NCBI GenBank assembly: GCA_023898345.1
Contig: CP060218.1
Span: 1,302,001-1,366,000 of the forward strand
Direction of reading: 5' to 3'
Length of the DNA stretch: 64,000 bases
DNA from: Candidatus Woesearchaeota archaeon
GTDB taxonomy: Archaea; Nanobdellota; Nanobdellia; Woesearchaeales; UBA583
The notes under the pieces are model-generated. The model saw only the letters and a list, made by a program, of their open reading frames with translations, made no database searches and was not told the origin of the DNA. Made by a program: the position numbers and the translations under genes. Shown piece by piece: positions 7,618-17,506 of this stretch (positions are counted from its first letter, which is position 1; every line of letters begins with the position of its first letter).

Positions 7618-9681
7618 ATGTCAGAGTTAGATACATTCTTTTATCCGAAAAGTGTTGCTGTTGTTGGTGCTTCGTCTGATCCCTCTAAGATTGGAGGTTA
7701 TATTTTTTCAAAGCTTAAAGAAGTTTCAGGTCTTGAAGTTTTCCCGATTAATGTTAAGGGTGGCTTTGTACAGGGTGTTGAAGCGAGGGAAAATGTTCGG
7801 GCTCTTGGAAGGTCTGTCGACTTGTGTGTGATTGCAATTCCTGGCGCTTTTGTTTTGGACGCTGTTCGTGACTGTGCGGATAATGGTTGTAGGCATCTTG
7901 TTATTATTTCTGCGGGATTTAAGGAAGTTGGGGAAGAAGGAAAAAAAAGAGAAGAAGAACTTAAGGCACTTATTACTGAGAGAAATCTTAAGGTCATTGG
8001 TCCTAACTGTCTTGGTATTTTAAATGCTGAAACGGGTCTCAATAGTTCTTTTGCACGCGACATTCCAGACTTTGGCGGGATTGCACTTATTTCTCAAAGT
8101 GGGGCCGTTATTGATGCCATTATTGATTGGAGTTTCAAACAGAGAATTGGTTTTTCCAAGGTTGTGAGTCTTGGAAATATGGCTGGTGTTACGGAGCTGG
8201 AACTTTTACAGTATTTGGCACAGGATCCTAAAACTTCTTCCATTGTTTTTTACATGGAAACTTTAAGTCAGGGAGAAGAGTTTAGTTCTGTCCTGCGTGA
8301 GGTTTCTAAAAAAAAACCTGTTGTGATTATTAAGCCCGGACGTAGTGAAAATGCAAAGAAGGCAATTGGTTCTCATACGGGATCTCTTGCGCAAGATGGC
8401 GTTCTTGCTGAAACTCTCATTTCTTCGAGCAATGGTATTTTGGTGAAGGACTTGTCGGAGCTGTTCTCTGTACTTGTTGCTTTGAAGTTGAAGAGAAGAC
8501 CAAAGAAAAAAAGTCTTGTTCTTTTGACGAATGCTGGCGGACCCGGAGTTATTGCAACGGACCTTGCCGAACAAAGTTCTTTTGAGTTGTACGGATTTAA
8601 TGAAACGGAAAAGGGACTTTTGAGTTTTCTTCCAAAGGAGGCTTCTTTGAATAATCCTATTGACATGCTTGGTGATGCTCGCTCGGACAGGTACTCCAAA
8701 ACTTTGCAGATGCTCTCGCGCAATGAAAATATTGGGGCCATTCTTGTTCTGCTTACTCCGCAAATTATGACAGACGCTTTGGAGATTGCCAAGTCTATTG
8801 TCGAGATTGCTAAGGATGCTAAGCCTGCTATCGCTGCGTGTTTTCTTGGACAAAAACAAATTAGTTCTGCTCTGGAGTATTTTGATGAAGCGCATTTTCC
8901 TTCTTTTCAAACTCCGCATGAAGCGCTCAAGGCTTTGGACTATTTGTACAAGTATGAAACTTTTGAGTATGATGATGGTGAGTGTGATTTCTCTGTCGAT
9001 GCCGAAAGAATTGAAAGTGTTAGGAAAAAACTGGAAGGTAAGGAAGGACTTTTGGATTATGATTTGACGAGGGAAGTTCTTGGTGCCTTAGGAATTGAGA
9101 TGATGGAAAAATATGTGTTGCATAGGAGTGAGGACATGTTTGCTTTGTCGCTTGACCCAAATTCGTCGTATGTTCTCAAGGTTGATTCAAAGGAGATTAT
9201 TCACAAGAAGGATGTTGGGGGTATTGTTGGCGGTGTCAGAAAAAGGGATTTTGAGGACAAGGTTGTCGAATTTTTTGAAAGGATGAAATCAGTTAGTTCT
9301 GATTTTTCTGTTACGGTTGAGCGAGAGGTTGAGGGTGTTGAGGTTATTATTGGTTTGAAGCAGGATGAGAGTCTTGGGCATTTTGTTATGTTTGGTCTTG
9401 GTGGAACTTTTGTTAGTTTGTTCAAGGATGTCTCTTTTGCTCTGGCGCCTTTGTGTGAAAAGGATGCTTTGCGGCTGGTATCTTCGACAAAGGCAAGTAC
9501 TTTGCTCAATGGTTACAGAGGCTCAAAACCTTGTAACACAAAAGCTCTCTTTGACGTGCTTGTACGAATTTCTCACTTACAGGGAATTTTTGAAGAAATA
9601 AAGGAAGTTGATCTTAACCCTGTCATTGTTGACGAGCATGGTGCGTACTTGGTTGATGTGAAACTTTTGGTCAAACACTGA
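7618..9681 (+). CDS. Acyl/acetyl-CoA synthetase (ADP-forming), fused alpha-beta chain
   Basis: This enzyme makes ATP from ADP and phosphate while converting acetyl-CoA (or another acyl-CoA) to the free acid, the usual last energy step of archaeal peptide and sugar fermentation. The N-terminal CoA-binding domain starts FFYPKSVAVVGASSDPSKIGG. The succinyl-CoA-ligase-like part contains GPNCLGILN and SQSGAVIDAI, then the phospho-histidine loop GSHTGSLAQDG. The C-terminal ATP-grasp half carries KVDSKEIIHKKDVGG, FGLGGTFVSLFKDVSF and DLNPVIV. At 687 residues it is the one-chain form. The longer frame starts at 7531, but the ATG at 7618 has an AATATTTATAG box about 25 bases upstream and begins at the domain edge. 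Confidence 0.9.
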   Translation: MSELDTFFYPKSVAVVGASSDPSKIGGYIFSKLKEVSGLEVFPINVKGGFVQGVEARENVRALGRSVDLCVIAIPGAFVLDAVRDCADNGCRHLVIISAGFKEVGEEGKKREEELKALITERNLKVIGPNCLGILNAETGLNSSFARDIPDFGGIALISQSGAVIDAIIDWSFKQRIGFSKVVSLGNMAGVTELELLQYLAQDPKTSSIVFYMETLSQGEEFSSVLREVSKKKPVVIIKPGRSENAKKAIGSHTGSLAQDGVLAETLISSSNGILVKDLSELFSVLVALKLKRRPKKKSLVLLTNAGGPGVIATDLAEQSSFELYGFNETEKGLLSFLPKEASLNNPIDMLGDARSDRYSKTLQMLSRNENIGAILVLLTPQIMTDALEIAKSIVEIAKDAKPAIAACFLGQKQISSALEYFDEAHFPSFQTPHEALKALDYLYKYETFEYDDGECDFSVDAERIESVRKKLEGKEGLLDYDLTREVLGALGIEMMEKYVLHRSEDMFALSLDPNSSYVLKVDSKEIIHKKDVGGIVGGVRKRDFEDKVVEFFERMKSVSSDFSVTVEREVEGVEVIIGLKQDESLGHFVMFGLGGTFVSLFKDVSFALAPLCEKDALRLVSSTKASTLLNGYRGSKPCNTKALFDVLVRISHLQGIFEEIKEVDLNPVIVDEHGAYLVDVKLLVKH

Positions 9682-9689
9682 AGTTTCTT

Positions 9690-11105
9690 TTAGCGTCTCC
9701 AAAGCAGAATTATGCTCAGAAGCACGAGCGCCAAAGTTATGGGAATGAGTGTGAGCTTCTTTGTACTTGGTGTTTCATACTCTGTCGTTTGTGTAGTTTC
9801 GAGTTCTTCTTTTTTCTGTGATGAACTTTTTTCTTCCGTTTGTACATAGGTGAAATTTTCTTTGAGATAGATTGGACTTGTTCTTCCTGACTTGTATATG
9901 CGACATGTTAGTGTCAGATTATTTTCTTCGTTTTCTAATTTCTCTGTGAGAAGTTCAAGCTGAAAGTTTGGTGTGTTAGTCCCGTTTTGTTCTTCTTGTG
10001 TTGAAACGAGAGTTCTTACTTTGTACACGTAGCATGTGCTGTTTATTTCCTCTGTCGCTTGCAAGCTCAGAAGCAGTGTTGTTCCTTCCAGACTTTTGTT
10101 TGCGATTGTTACGTTGAACTTTGTTTTTTCGGTTTGTTCATTGCTTTGCAAAAGTTCTTCTTTTCCAAGCTCAAAACTGTACTCGTCGTGTTTGTCGAGT
10201 CCTTCTAAGAGCAAGATATTTTCTCCTTCTTCTGCTTCAAAGGAAATTTTGTTCTCTTGCTCTTCAAATTTTTGTAGTTGAGTTGTGAAGATGAGTTTTT
10301 TATTATGGTAAAGGTAGACAGAGCGCTTTGTCGTGTCCTCTCCTTTGTATATTGCTATTTGAATAGTCCCCGTTTCTTGGAGTGTTTCTTTGTTAAGAAT
10401 TTCCAAATTTGAATCAAAAGAATGTTCTTCTTCGTCCTTTTCAGTTTCTTCTTCTTTGTCGAGTTCTGAGTTATAGAAGAGAACTTTTTTTTGCACTTGA
10501 ACTTTGCAAGGTTCTTCTTGCTCAAGAAAAATTATGTAGTAGCCATTTTCTTTTGGCGTGAAAGATTTTTCCCCTTGCACTGTCGTCACTATCTTCTTTT
10601 TTACCTCTTCCGCATCTTCATTCTCAACCCAGTATTCAAGTGAGGTTTTGTCGCTGCTGCTTATGGTAAAAAGAATCTTCTCTGAAAAAAGATCTGTCGT
10701 TGTTTTAATCTTCGGTGATTCACAAACTTGACTTTGCTCTTGAGTTAAGGAAAGCGTGTTTGTCGTCGTGCCGTCAGAAATAGATATTTTTTCACTTGAA
10801 GAACTCAGCCCCAAAGCAGAGAGTTGTGGATAAAATGATGTGTACACATTCGTGTTTTCATCTTCTTCTTCCCGGACATAGTTGTTTGTGAAAAGTATTT
10901 GAGTTGCTTTACTCTGCCTCGTTATTTTTTTGTACATAACAGACTTTTGCTCATCGATTGTCAAGGTGAGAAAATCTGGCTGCTCGCTTGCATTTGTCAG
11001 GAGAAGGTATTCTGGCGCTGTTCTTGAATAAGCTTTGAGTTCGTAAGCTTGCGTCGTACAGGAAAGGACGACCAGAAGGAGAGGCAGAAAAACAACTTTG
11101 TCCAT
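9690..11105 (-). CDS. Secreted, C-terminally anchored protein of unknown family
   Basis: A 471-residue protein with an N-terminal signal peptide (VVFLPLLLVVLSCTTQA) and one C-terminal membrane helix (TLIPITLALVLLSIILLW) followed by two Arg. The large outer region is highly charged and rich in Glu, Lys, Thr and Ser, with a few cysteines. Just before the membrane helix is a low-complexity linker with repeated Glu, Ser and Thr. This layout is that of a type-I surface protein facing outward. No domain is recognisable. It converges on the ADP-forming synthetase gene with only 8 bases between the stops. Confidence 0.65.
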   Translation of the reverse strand: MDKVVFLPLLLVVLSCTTQAYELKAYSRTAPEYLLLTNASEQPDFLTLTIDEQKSVMYKKITRQSKATQILFTNNYVREEEDENTNVYTSFYPQLSALGLSSSSEKISISDGTTTNTLSLTQEQSQVCESPKIKTTTDLFSEKILFTISSSDKTSLEYWVENEDAEEVKKKIVTTVQGEKSFTPKENGYYIIFLEQEEPCKVQVQKKVLFYNSELDKEEETEKDEEEHSFDSNLEILNKETLQETGTIQIAIYKGEDTTKRSVYLYHNKKLIFTTQLQKFEEQENKISFEAEEGENILLLEGLDKHDEYSFELGKEELLQSNEQTEKTKFNVTIANKSLEGTTLLLSLQATEEINSTCYVYKVRTLVSTQEEQNGTNTPNFQLELLTEKLENEENNLTLTCRIYKSGRTSPIYLKENFTYVQTEEKSSSQKKEELETTQTTEYETPSTKKLTLIPITLALVLLSIILLWRR

Positions 11106-11268
11106 GGAAGGAATTACTCTGAAATAATTTTTGAAAATAAATTTTTGGCTTTAGAAAAGGACATTCCTTTGTCGTTTGTGGAAATTTTTAGGATAAAGTT
11201 TCCTGACTTTTGAAAAGAAAAAGTCTAGAGAAGAAAAAAATGTGAAGAGAGAAAGAGAGAGAAAAATC

Positions 11269-12657
11269 TTATTTCTCTTCAAAGAGTGATAGAACTTCGA
11301 AGAGAATATCTTCTTTGAGTTTGTTTGCCATTACTTGAATGCCGAGTGGAACTTCGTCGTTTTCTAGTTTTACTTTTTCTTTTGGTACGACTCCTGCACA
11401 AATCCCTGCAAGGTTTGCTGGAATGGTGAAAGCATCGTAGGCATACTCTTCCTCTGGCGTGAGTTTTGTTCCGAAAATATGAGGAAGCTTTGGCGTTACG
11501 GGGGAAATGATGCAATCGACTTGGGTGAATACTTTGTCGAAGGCTTGCGAAATAAGTTCTTTTGTTGCCAAAGCTTTTTTGTAGTAGGCTCCGTCGTACT
11601 CTGAACGAGAGATTTCTTTTCCCCCTAAAATTCTTCGTAGTGCTTCGTTGCCGGTGGTGTCTTCAATGACTTTTCCGTACTTTATGGAATCAAACTTTCG
11701 TGTACCTGAAAAAAATTCAGTGTAAACTAAGGGATAGTAAGCTTGGATTGCTAATTTGATGGATTCCCCAAGTGAAACTTCTTGTATTGTGTGTCCTTTT
11801 TCTTTAAGTTCTTTGCAGGTGCTTTCAAACATAGATTTTATTTCTTTGTCGTGAATGAGCTCGTCAAATTCTTTCACTCTTCCTATAACGAAGTTCTTCT
11901 TTGCAGAAAGATGCTCAGTGTAATCTGGAACTTTGTCTGGCAGTGTTGTTGCGTCATTTGGCGATGGGCCTGCAATTACGGAGAGTAAAAGTGCTGATGC
12001 GTAGAGATTGTCTGTTAATGGTCCGACCTGATCTAGGCTCATTGCAAGATCAATCAAACCATGACGAGAAACTCTCCCATAACTTGGTTTTATTCCGACA
12101 ATCCCACAGTGCGACGCTGGGTTTCGAATACTTCCTCCCGTGTCTGTACCGAGCGCTATGTCGCAAAAGTCTGCTGCGATTGCTGCTGCCGGACCCGAGG
12201 AAGAACCTCCTGGAATTCTGTCAGGGCATTTAGGATTGAGAGTTTTTCCGTAAGCTGAGTTTTCTCCACCTGAACCCGAGGCAAATTCATCACAGTTCAA
12301 AGAGGCAATGATAATTGCATCTTCGTCGAGCAATTTCTGTACGCAGTCTGCATTATAAGAAGAAGTAAAGTTTTCAAGAGTTTTTGAAGCACATGTAGCC
12401 CCGAGCCCAATAGCCGTGATATTGGACTTAATACATATAACAAGCCCAAAAAGATGACCAAGCTTTTCTTTGGCAGCTCGCTTTTTGTCGAGTGTTTTTG
12501 CTCTGTCGACGGCTGCTTTGTTAAGTTCAAGAACAATATTATATTTTTCGTTACTTTTTTCTAGGTTTGACAAAAAATATCGAACATTTTCTTCGCAAGA
12601 GAGTTTCCCCCTTTGCAAATCGAGACACTTTTCTCTAAAATTGCTGCTATTTACCAT
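11269..12657 (-). CDS. gatA: Amidase-signature protein, probable GatA
   Basis: GatA releases ammonia from glutamine for amidation of Glu-tRNA(Gln) or Asp-tRNA(Asn). The 462 residues match the amidase-signature fold: the catalytic Lys in ICIKSNITA, the flap ASGSGGENSAYGKTLNP, the glycine-serine segment IPGGSSSGPAAAIAA with the bridging Ser, the nucleophile Ser in GTDTGGSIRNPASHCG, and GIKPSYGRVSRHGL. The GENSAYG and DQVGPLTDN segments favour GatA over general amidases. The start at 12657 has a CTTATAAATATTT box about 25 bases upstream, so it looks leaderless. GatB and GatC are not in this window. Confidence 0.85.
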   Translation of the reverse strand: MVNSSNFREKCLDLQRGKLSCEENVRYFLSNLEKSNEKYNIVLELNKAAVDRAKTLDKKRAAKEKLGHLFGLVICIKSNITAIGLGATCASKTLENFTSSYNADCVQKLLDEDAIIIASLNCDEFASGSGGENSAYGKTLNPKCPDRIPGGSSSGPAAAIAADFCDIALGTDTGGSIRNPASHCGIVGIKPSYGRVSRHGLIDLAMSLDQVGPLTDNLYASALLLSVIAGPSPNDATTLPDKVPDYTEHLSAKKNFVIGRVKEFDELIHDKEIKSMFESTCKELKEKGHTIQEVSLGESIKLAIQAYYPLVYTEFFSGTRKFDSIKYGKVIEDTTGNEALRRILGGKEISRSEYDGAYYKKALATKELISQAFDKVFTQVDCIISPVTPKLPHIFGTKLTPEEEYAYDAFTIPANLAGICAGVVPKEKVKLENDEVPLGIQVMANKLKEDILFEVLSLFEEK

Positions 12658-13212
12658 AATCCTACGGATGAAGTGACCCTTATAAATATTTCTTGCAGAG
12701 ACATTTTGTAAAAATATTTGAAAAATCCCCCTTGACTTTCGGACTGTTTTTCAAATTCCACCACTGAGTTAGGTTTGCGAAGGTGAGAGAGAAAAAAGAC
12801 CAAAAAGATATCTTGATAATTTGAATAACATCAATTTTTAGCAATTTCTTTGCTGCCACACCAGGCCAAATTTTCCCCATAATATTACAATTTTAAAAAT
12901 AAATAACAATTAAAAAGAAAAATAAACTAATTATAAGACTTATTTTAAATAAATAGAATATATAAGAGAACAAATTACATTATTTTTATATAAATAAGTA
13001 GAGAAAGAGAAAACTAGACCAAAAAGACAAAAATAAAGATAAAATACTTGTTAAAAGAATAAATAAGATCCAAATAATAAAATAAAGACAATATAGGCAT
13101 TAAAATTGATAATTGGGGCCCAAATATTACTAAAAGCCCCAATAACCCACAAACAAAGAGAGAAAAAAGAGAAAACAGACAGAGTTATAAACAATGAAGA
13201 AAGAAGAAAACC
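12658..13212. other. AT-rich gene-free region upstream of polB
   Basis: About 555 bases. The left end holds the gatA promoter. From roughly 12885 to 13200 the plus strand is very A-rich and poor in C and G, with short runs such as AAATAAAATAAAG. Near 13180 is the TATA-like box (GTTATAAAC) for polB. One minus-strand frame (12680-12880, 66 codons) is open but unconvincing. I see no tRNA, no long inverted repeat and no obvious origin-recognition repeats. Confidence 0.4.
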
Positions 13213-15510
13213 ATGGAAACATTTCTCTACCAGACGGACAGAAAGCAAAGAGAAGATGGAGTCGAGATCAGTTTATATTTCATAAATGAAAAGAGGGAAA
13301 GCACAGCAAAACTTGAAAAAATTGATTACATAATCTTGGCAGAAAAAGAAAAATCTCTCGCTTTCTTACCAAAAAGTCCTTTTATTACAATCTCCGAGAG
13401 AAAATTCAAGGACAGAGAAGAAAAAGAAGTGAGCGAAATCCACGTGAAGAACAAAGAGATGTTTGATTACATTAACACAGTATTTAGAGAGCAAGGAGTA
13501 CAAAGCTATGAAAGAGACTTAGCTGAAGACATACGCTACCTCATAGATAAGAAGGTTAAAGTCTTGAAAGGAAAAAACTTCCCAAACCTCACAACAGCTA
13601 GCCTCGACATCGAAACACAAGGCACGGGAGCCGACACCCAAATTCTTAGTGCTGCACTCTCATCCCCAGAAAAAAAAGAGCTAAACAAGGCATTTCTTAA
13701 TTGTTCAGAATTAGATGAGAAAACAAGAAAAGAACTCAGAAAACAAACAAAAGAAGAGTTTGAAATCATAGAACTTGAGACAGAGAAAGAACTTCTTGAA
13801 ACACTTTTTCATTTCCTGAGAGAAAGCAAAATTCAACTTATTCTGGGCTGGAACGTTATTGATTTTGACTTTACAGTTCTCAAACAGAGAGCCGAAGCAC
13901 ACAATGTACATTTTTGTCTTAGTCCCCATACAGAAGAAGTGTGCACTATTCGCAAAAGTACTAGCTTTTTTCGTTCAAGCACCATGCTCTGTCCAGGAGT
14001 CCTCGTTTTTGATGCAATTGACCTCATAAAAGGGAATTTCATAGAATTTGAGGACTACAAGCTCGAAACTGTTGCCCAAGAAGTTCTTGGTGAAGGCAAA
14101 ATTGACGTCTTTGAAGGACAAGAGAGCGAAGACAAATTGGCTGCGATTTCAGAACTCTACAGAAAAAACCCTGCCAAACTCCTCAAATACAATTTCAGAG
14201 ATTGTCAGCTTACAGATAGGATTTCGAGTAAACTTAGATTGCCCAGTTTGATGATGCAACGTTCAGCACTTAGCAACACCCCCCTTATGAAAATACGCTC
14301 ACCTATTGCAACTCTGGACATTATGTACCTCAAAAAGCTCCACGAAAGAGGATATGTTGCCCCAAGTATCTTCCATAGCAGCGTCGGAGCAACCCCCATA
14401 GAAGGAGCTTTCGTTATTGAACCGGAGAAAGGATTTTATGAAGACGTTTTTGTTTTTGATTTTACTTCTCTGTACCCATCAATAATTATGACTTTCAACA
14501 TCGACCCTTTTACATACAGCAAGGGAGGGAGCATTGAAGCCCCAAATGGAGCACGATTTCTAAGAGAAAAAGGAATTTTACCCGAACTTATTGAAGAACT
14601 GTTTGCACTGAGAACACAAGCAAAAAAAGAGGGAGACGAAGTTAAAAGCCACGCCCTTAAGATCACCATGAATTCTTTTTATGGATCTGTCGCATCACCC
14701 AAATGTCGCTTCTACAATAAAGAAGTCGGAGAAGCAATTACTGCTTTTGGCCGCAAAATCATTCAAGAAACGAAATCATTTCTGGAATCTAACTCTCATT
14801 CTGTCGTTTATGGAGACACAGACTCAGTTTTTGTTATGAGTAAAGAAAAAAAGAAAACACTTGAGGAGAAGAAGGCTTTTGCAAAAGCATTAGAGAAGCA
14901 GATTAACGAGTTTTTTCGGAAATGGTGTGAGAACAAGTTTGGCGTTGAAAGTAAGTTGAGTATCAAGTTTGAAAAGCTTTTTGAACATTTTTTTATCGCC
15001 TCGAAGAAAAGATATGTCGGCTATGACGCACTTAGCCAGAGCACAAGTTTCACAGGGATGGAAGCTGTAAGGGGAGATTGGACAGATCTTGCCAAAAGTT
15101 TTCAAGTAAACTTGGTAAACTTAATTTTCTCCGCTGCTAAGAAAAGAGAGATAGAGGAAGCAATTTTGCAGACAGTCAAAGATCTTCGTGAGGGAAAGCT
15201 TGACGAAACCTTAGTATATAAGAAAAAGATTACAAAGAACTTGTCTGAGTACACGAAAACGACACCACCCCACGTTAAGGCTGCCAGAGAACTTACAGAT
15301 TTCAAAGGTAGACTTGTTGAATATGTCATGACAAAAAAGGGACCTAAACATATTTCTCTTCTGACAAAGGATGATGAAATTGATTATGAACATTATGTTG
15401 AGAAGCAACTTAAGGGCGTTAGCGACGACATCCTTGGAGCGTACGGACTTGACTTTGACGCGGTTGTCAAGAAGAATAAACAAGGTTCACTTACTCAATT
15501 TTTCTCGTGA
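13213..15510 (+). CDS. polB: Family-B DNA polymerase with 3'-5' exonuclease
   Basis: Replicative or repair DNA polymerase of archaea. All expected motifs are present in 765 residues: Exo I LDIETQG (about residue 131), Exo II LGWNVIDFDFT, Exo III YNFRDCQLTD, polymerase motif A DFTSLYPSI (about 415), motif B KITMNSFYGS, and motif C YGDTDSVF (about 533). The extreme C-terminus is QGSLTQFFS, a good PCNA-interaction (PIP) box. The ATG follows a GTTATAAAC box by about 25 bases. Codons end in A or C more often than in the neighbouring ParA gene. ParA and its partner follow in the same direction. Confidence 0.95.
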   Translation: METFLYQTDRKQREDGVEISLYFINEKRESTAKLEKIDYIILAEKEKSLAFLPKSPFITISERKFKDREEKEVSEIHVKNKEMFDYINTVFREQGVQSYERDLAEDIRYLIDKKVKVLKGKNFPNLTTASLDIETQGTGADTQILSAALSSPEKKELNKAFLNCSELDEKTRKELRKQTKEEFEIIELETEKELLETLFHFLRESKIQLILGWNVIDFDFTVLKQRAEAHNVHFCLSPHTEEVCTIRKSTSFFRSSTMLCPGVLVFDAIDLIKGNFIEFEDYKLETVAQEVLGEGKIDVFEGQESEDKLAAISELYRKNPAKLLKYNFRDCQLTDRISSKLRLPSLMMQRSALSNTPLMKIRSPIATLDIMYLKKLHERGYVAPSIFHSSVGATPIEGAFVIEPEKGFYEDVFVFDFTSLYPSIIMTFNIDPFTYSKGGSIEAPNGARFLREKGILPELIEELFALRTQAKKEGDEVKSHALKITMNSFYGSVASPKCRFYNKEVGEAITAFGRKIIQETKSFLESNSHSVVYGDTDSVFVMSKEKKKTLEEKKAFAKALEKQINEFFRKWCENKFGVESKLSIKFEKLFEHFFIASKKRYVGYDALSQSTSFTGMEAVRGDWTDLAKSFQVNLVNLIFSAAKKREIEEAILQTVKDLREGKLDETLVYKKKITKNLSEYTKTTPPHVKAARELTDFKGRLVEYVMTKKGPKHISLLTKDDEIDYEHYVEKQLKGVSDDILGAYGLDFDAVVKKNKQGSLTQFFS

Positions 15511-15603
15511 ACTGGAATTCTTTGTAATCTGAGATTTTCGGTAAACTGTAACTACTCGTAATCTGAGACAACTCTTTAAGAGAAGAAAAGGAGTCATTTT
15601 TTT

Positions 15604-16452
15604 ATGGCAAAAGTTATCTGTGTGAAAATTTCAAAGGGTGGCGTCGGAAAAACAACTTTGTCGAGCAATCTTGGAGCCATGCTTGCTAAAAAAGGCTTTC
15701 GAGTTCTCCTTATTGACTTGGATTCTCAAGCAAATTTGTCGCGCACATTTGTTAGAAAGTTTGAGGAAGGAAAGTATACGAGTTCGCATTTTCTTGGCGA
15801 TGGCATTCTTGATTTGAACTTGCTTAGGTACAATGTCGACAAAGGTCTGGACATTATTGTTTCTGACATTGGACTTCAAGAGGTCGCTAAGTTTCTTGAG
15901 GGAAAGGGAAACTATTATCGTCGTTTACATGAACTTCTTGAAAGTAAGAGCATTTCCGAAGAGTATGACTTTGTCCTTCTTGATTTGTCGCCAGGCGTTG
16001 CAGACAGTTTGACACAAATGGCTTTGTTTGCGTCGAGCCTTTTGGTGAGTCCTGTTCATTTTGATACAGACTCTTTGTCCGGACTTGTGCTTACGATCAA
16101 CGATATTTCTGCTTTGTACGAGTCTGGCGTTCTGGAGAGAGACTTGAAATATTTGGTTGTTCCTAATAGATATGATAGAAGATTTGCAAAGGACAATGAA
16201 ACTATTATGAAGATGATTTATGAAAATCTCGAGAAGGAATTTATTGCTGAACCGATTAGAGAAAATTCGCATATCAGAAAGGCAAGGATGCTTGGAATGA
16301 GCGCTGTCCACTACGAACTTGCACCGGAAAGAGCAAAGGAACATAGGCGTGCTGTTGAAGATTTTGATTGCCTTGCACAAAAAGTTCTGGAGATGGTTGG
16401 AGTTGAAAACCGAGAATTGGAAGTTGTTTCTGAGGAGGTTCTTGAAGCATGA
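15604..16452 (+). CDS. ParA/Soj-type partition ATPase
   Basis: ParA-family ATPases move or position DNA or protein cargo on the nucleoid. The 282-residue chain starts with the deviant Walker A KGGVGKTTLSSNLGA. It then has the Walker A' region RVLLIDLDSQANLSRTF, a Walker B-like segment (YDFVLLDLSPGV) and a late LVVPNRYDRR block. An alanine- and glutamate-rich tail follows. The stop codon overlaps the start of the next gene (ATGA), so the two are co-translated, the classic ParA-partner layout. Being next to PolB suggests chromosome segregation rather than a plasmid system, but that is inference. Confidence 0.88.
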   Translation: MAKVICVKISKGGVGKTTLSSNLGAMLAKKGFRVLLIDLDSQANLSRTFVRKFEEGKYTSSHFLGDGILDLNLLRYNVDKGLDIIVSDIGLQEVAKFLEGKGNYYRRLHELLESKSISEEYDFVLLDLSPGVADSLTQMALFASSLLVSPVHFDTDSLSGLVLTINDISALYESGVLERDLKYLVVPNRYDRRFAKDNETIMKMIYENLEKEFIAEPIRENSHIRKARMLGMSAVHYELAPERAKEHRRAVEDFDCLAQKVLEMVGVENRELEVVSEEVLEA

Positions 16453-16853
16453 GCGAGGAAGTTCAAAATCCTTTCGAGTTGAAGAAAAGCACGACGAACT
16501 GGGCAGACATGGCAAAGAAAAGACTTGAGCAAGGAAATTCTGAGCAAACCGAGAAAACTCAAAAAACTGGGTCTTCGAGTAAACCTCGTGTTGCGAAGTC
16601 TTTCAAGATTTTTCCAGGAGATTTGTCGCGCGCTTTTGATAAAAGAGTCAATAAAATGCAAGTTCATTTTGATGATGAAGGAAAGGAGAAAAACTTTGTC
16701 GACTCGGGAAAGTATGTGATGTTTCTCATGGCTTTTGCTGAAAGGTACGGAGTTTGGGATATGTACACGGAGGTTGACGGCAGCGGCGACATTAGTCTGG
16801 ATGCTGAAAAGCTCAAGGACTTTGCAAAGAAACTTTTAGAGAGTAGAGATTAG
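16449..16853 (+). CDS. Likely ParA partner protein (unknown family)
   Basis: A 134-residue protein whose ATG overlaps the stop of the ParA gene by four bases. The first 55 residues are polar, Lys/Glu/Thr-rich and probably disordered. The C-terminal part (SFKIFPGDLSRAFDKRVNKM to the end) looks folded, with alternating strands and helices and a final Lys-rich helix. Centromere-binding partners of small ParA systems are often short, basic and unrelated in sequence to ParB. The overlap therefore supports a partner role, but no DNA-binding motif is clear. Confidence 0.6.
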   Translation: MSEEVQNPFELKKSTTNWADMAKKRLEQGNSEQTEKTQKTGSSSKPRVAKSFKIFPGDLSRAFDKRVNKMQVHFDDEGKEKNFVDSGKYVMFLMAFAERYGVWDMYTEVDGSGDISLDAEKLKDFAKKLLESRD

Positions 16854-16885
16854 GGAAACGAGCATAGGGATCTGAGAAGGAAGAA

Positions 16886-17506
16886 TTATGAGCTGCGCCG
16901 AATAAAGTCGGAAAGTGAAGTGAATTTTTGCTTTTCTTCCTCTTGAAGGCCCTCTTCGTTTTGTTCTTCTCTTGGAAATCGTTTGAGAAAAAGACTTGCG
17001 ATGATGTCTTTGTCGGAAATTCCTGCTTCTTCGCAACGAAAGGAGAATCGCTCTAATTCTGTTTTGAGATCAAGATTTTGTCGCGGCTTGAACTCTCTTA
17101 TGAATTGCAGTGTTGCTGGACAAAGGTAACCGCCCGCTACTTTGTACGCTTGTTTTGGTTTGCTTGCTAGATCTTCTTTTTTGAGATTGTACATGTACAG
17201 GAGATAGTCTGTGTAGTCGTCCAAAAGTTCGTCAAAGGAAACTTCTAGTTTGTACTTTGTGAAGTCTTCTTGTTTTTTTGAAAGGTATTCTTCAAAGGAA
17301 ATGAAATGGAGTAATTGTGGAGATGTTATTTTCCCGCAGTATATGTCGTGCTTTTTTGTGTATTTTGCTCGCTCTTTTGTCGCTTTGCCCGTTCCCTGTC
17401 TTGGAGATTTTCGGCAAAGGCTTCGTTTGTCGCGCTTGTACAGTGTTTCTCTAAGATAGAGATATTCCAGATTTTCATATTTTGGGATGCGTTTTATCCA
17501 AAGCAT
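16886..17506 (-). CDS. Unknown protein, 206 residues
   Basis: The open frame runs from 17692, but its first 62 codons come from a purine-rich stretch and give a low-complexity Phe/Ser/Leu run. The ATG at 17506 (MLWIKRIPKYENLEYLYLRE) is the better start. The product begins with a basic region containing YLYLRETLYKRDKRS and KHDIYCGKI, which resembles the short N-terminal block of some transposase or integrase-like proteins. It ends with a charged helical region. I cannot assign a family. The gene lies convergent to the ParA pair. Confidence 0.55.
   Translation of the reverse strand: MLWIKRIPKYENLEYLYLRETLYKRDKRSLCRKSPRQGTGKATKERAKYTKKHDIYCGKITSPQLLHFISFEEYLSKKQEDFTKYKLEVSFDELLDDYTDYLLYMYNLKKEDLASKPKQAYKVAGGYLCPATLQFIREFKPRQNLDLKTELERFSFRCEEAGISDKDIIASLFLKRFPREEQNEEGLQEEEKQKFTSLSDFIRRSS

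Noticed and set aside
12680..12880. Minus-strand frame of 66 codons near the gatA promoter
   Set aside because: Hydrophobic and polar mix without a family, and it overlaps the gatA promoter. An A/T-rich region gives such frames by chance.
13051..13248. Antisense ORF upstream of polB
   Set aside because: It comes from the A-rich strand bias and would overlap the polB start; the product is Phe/Leu-rich and has no family.
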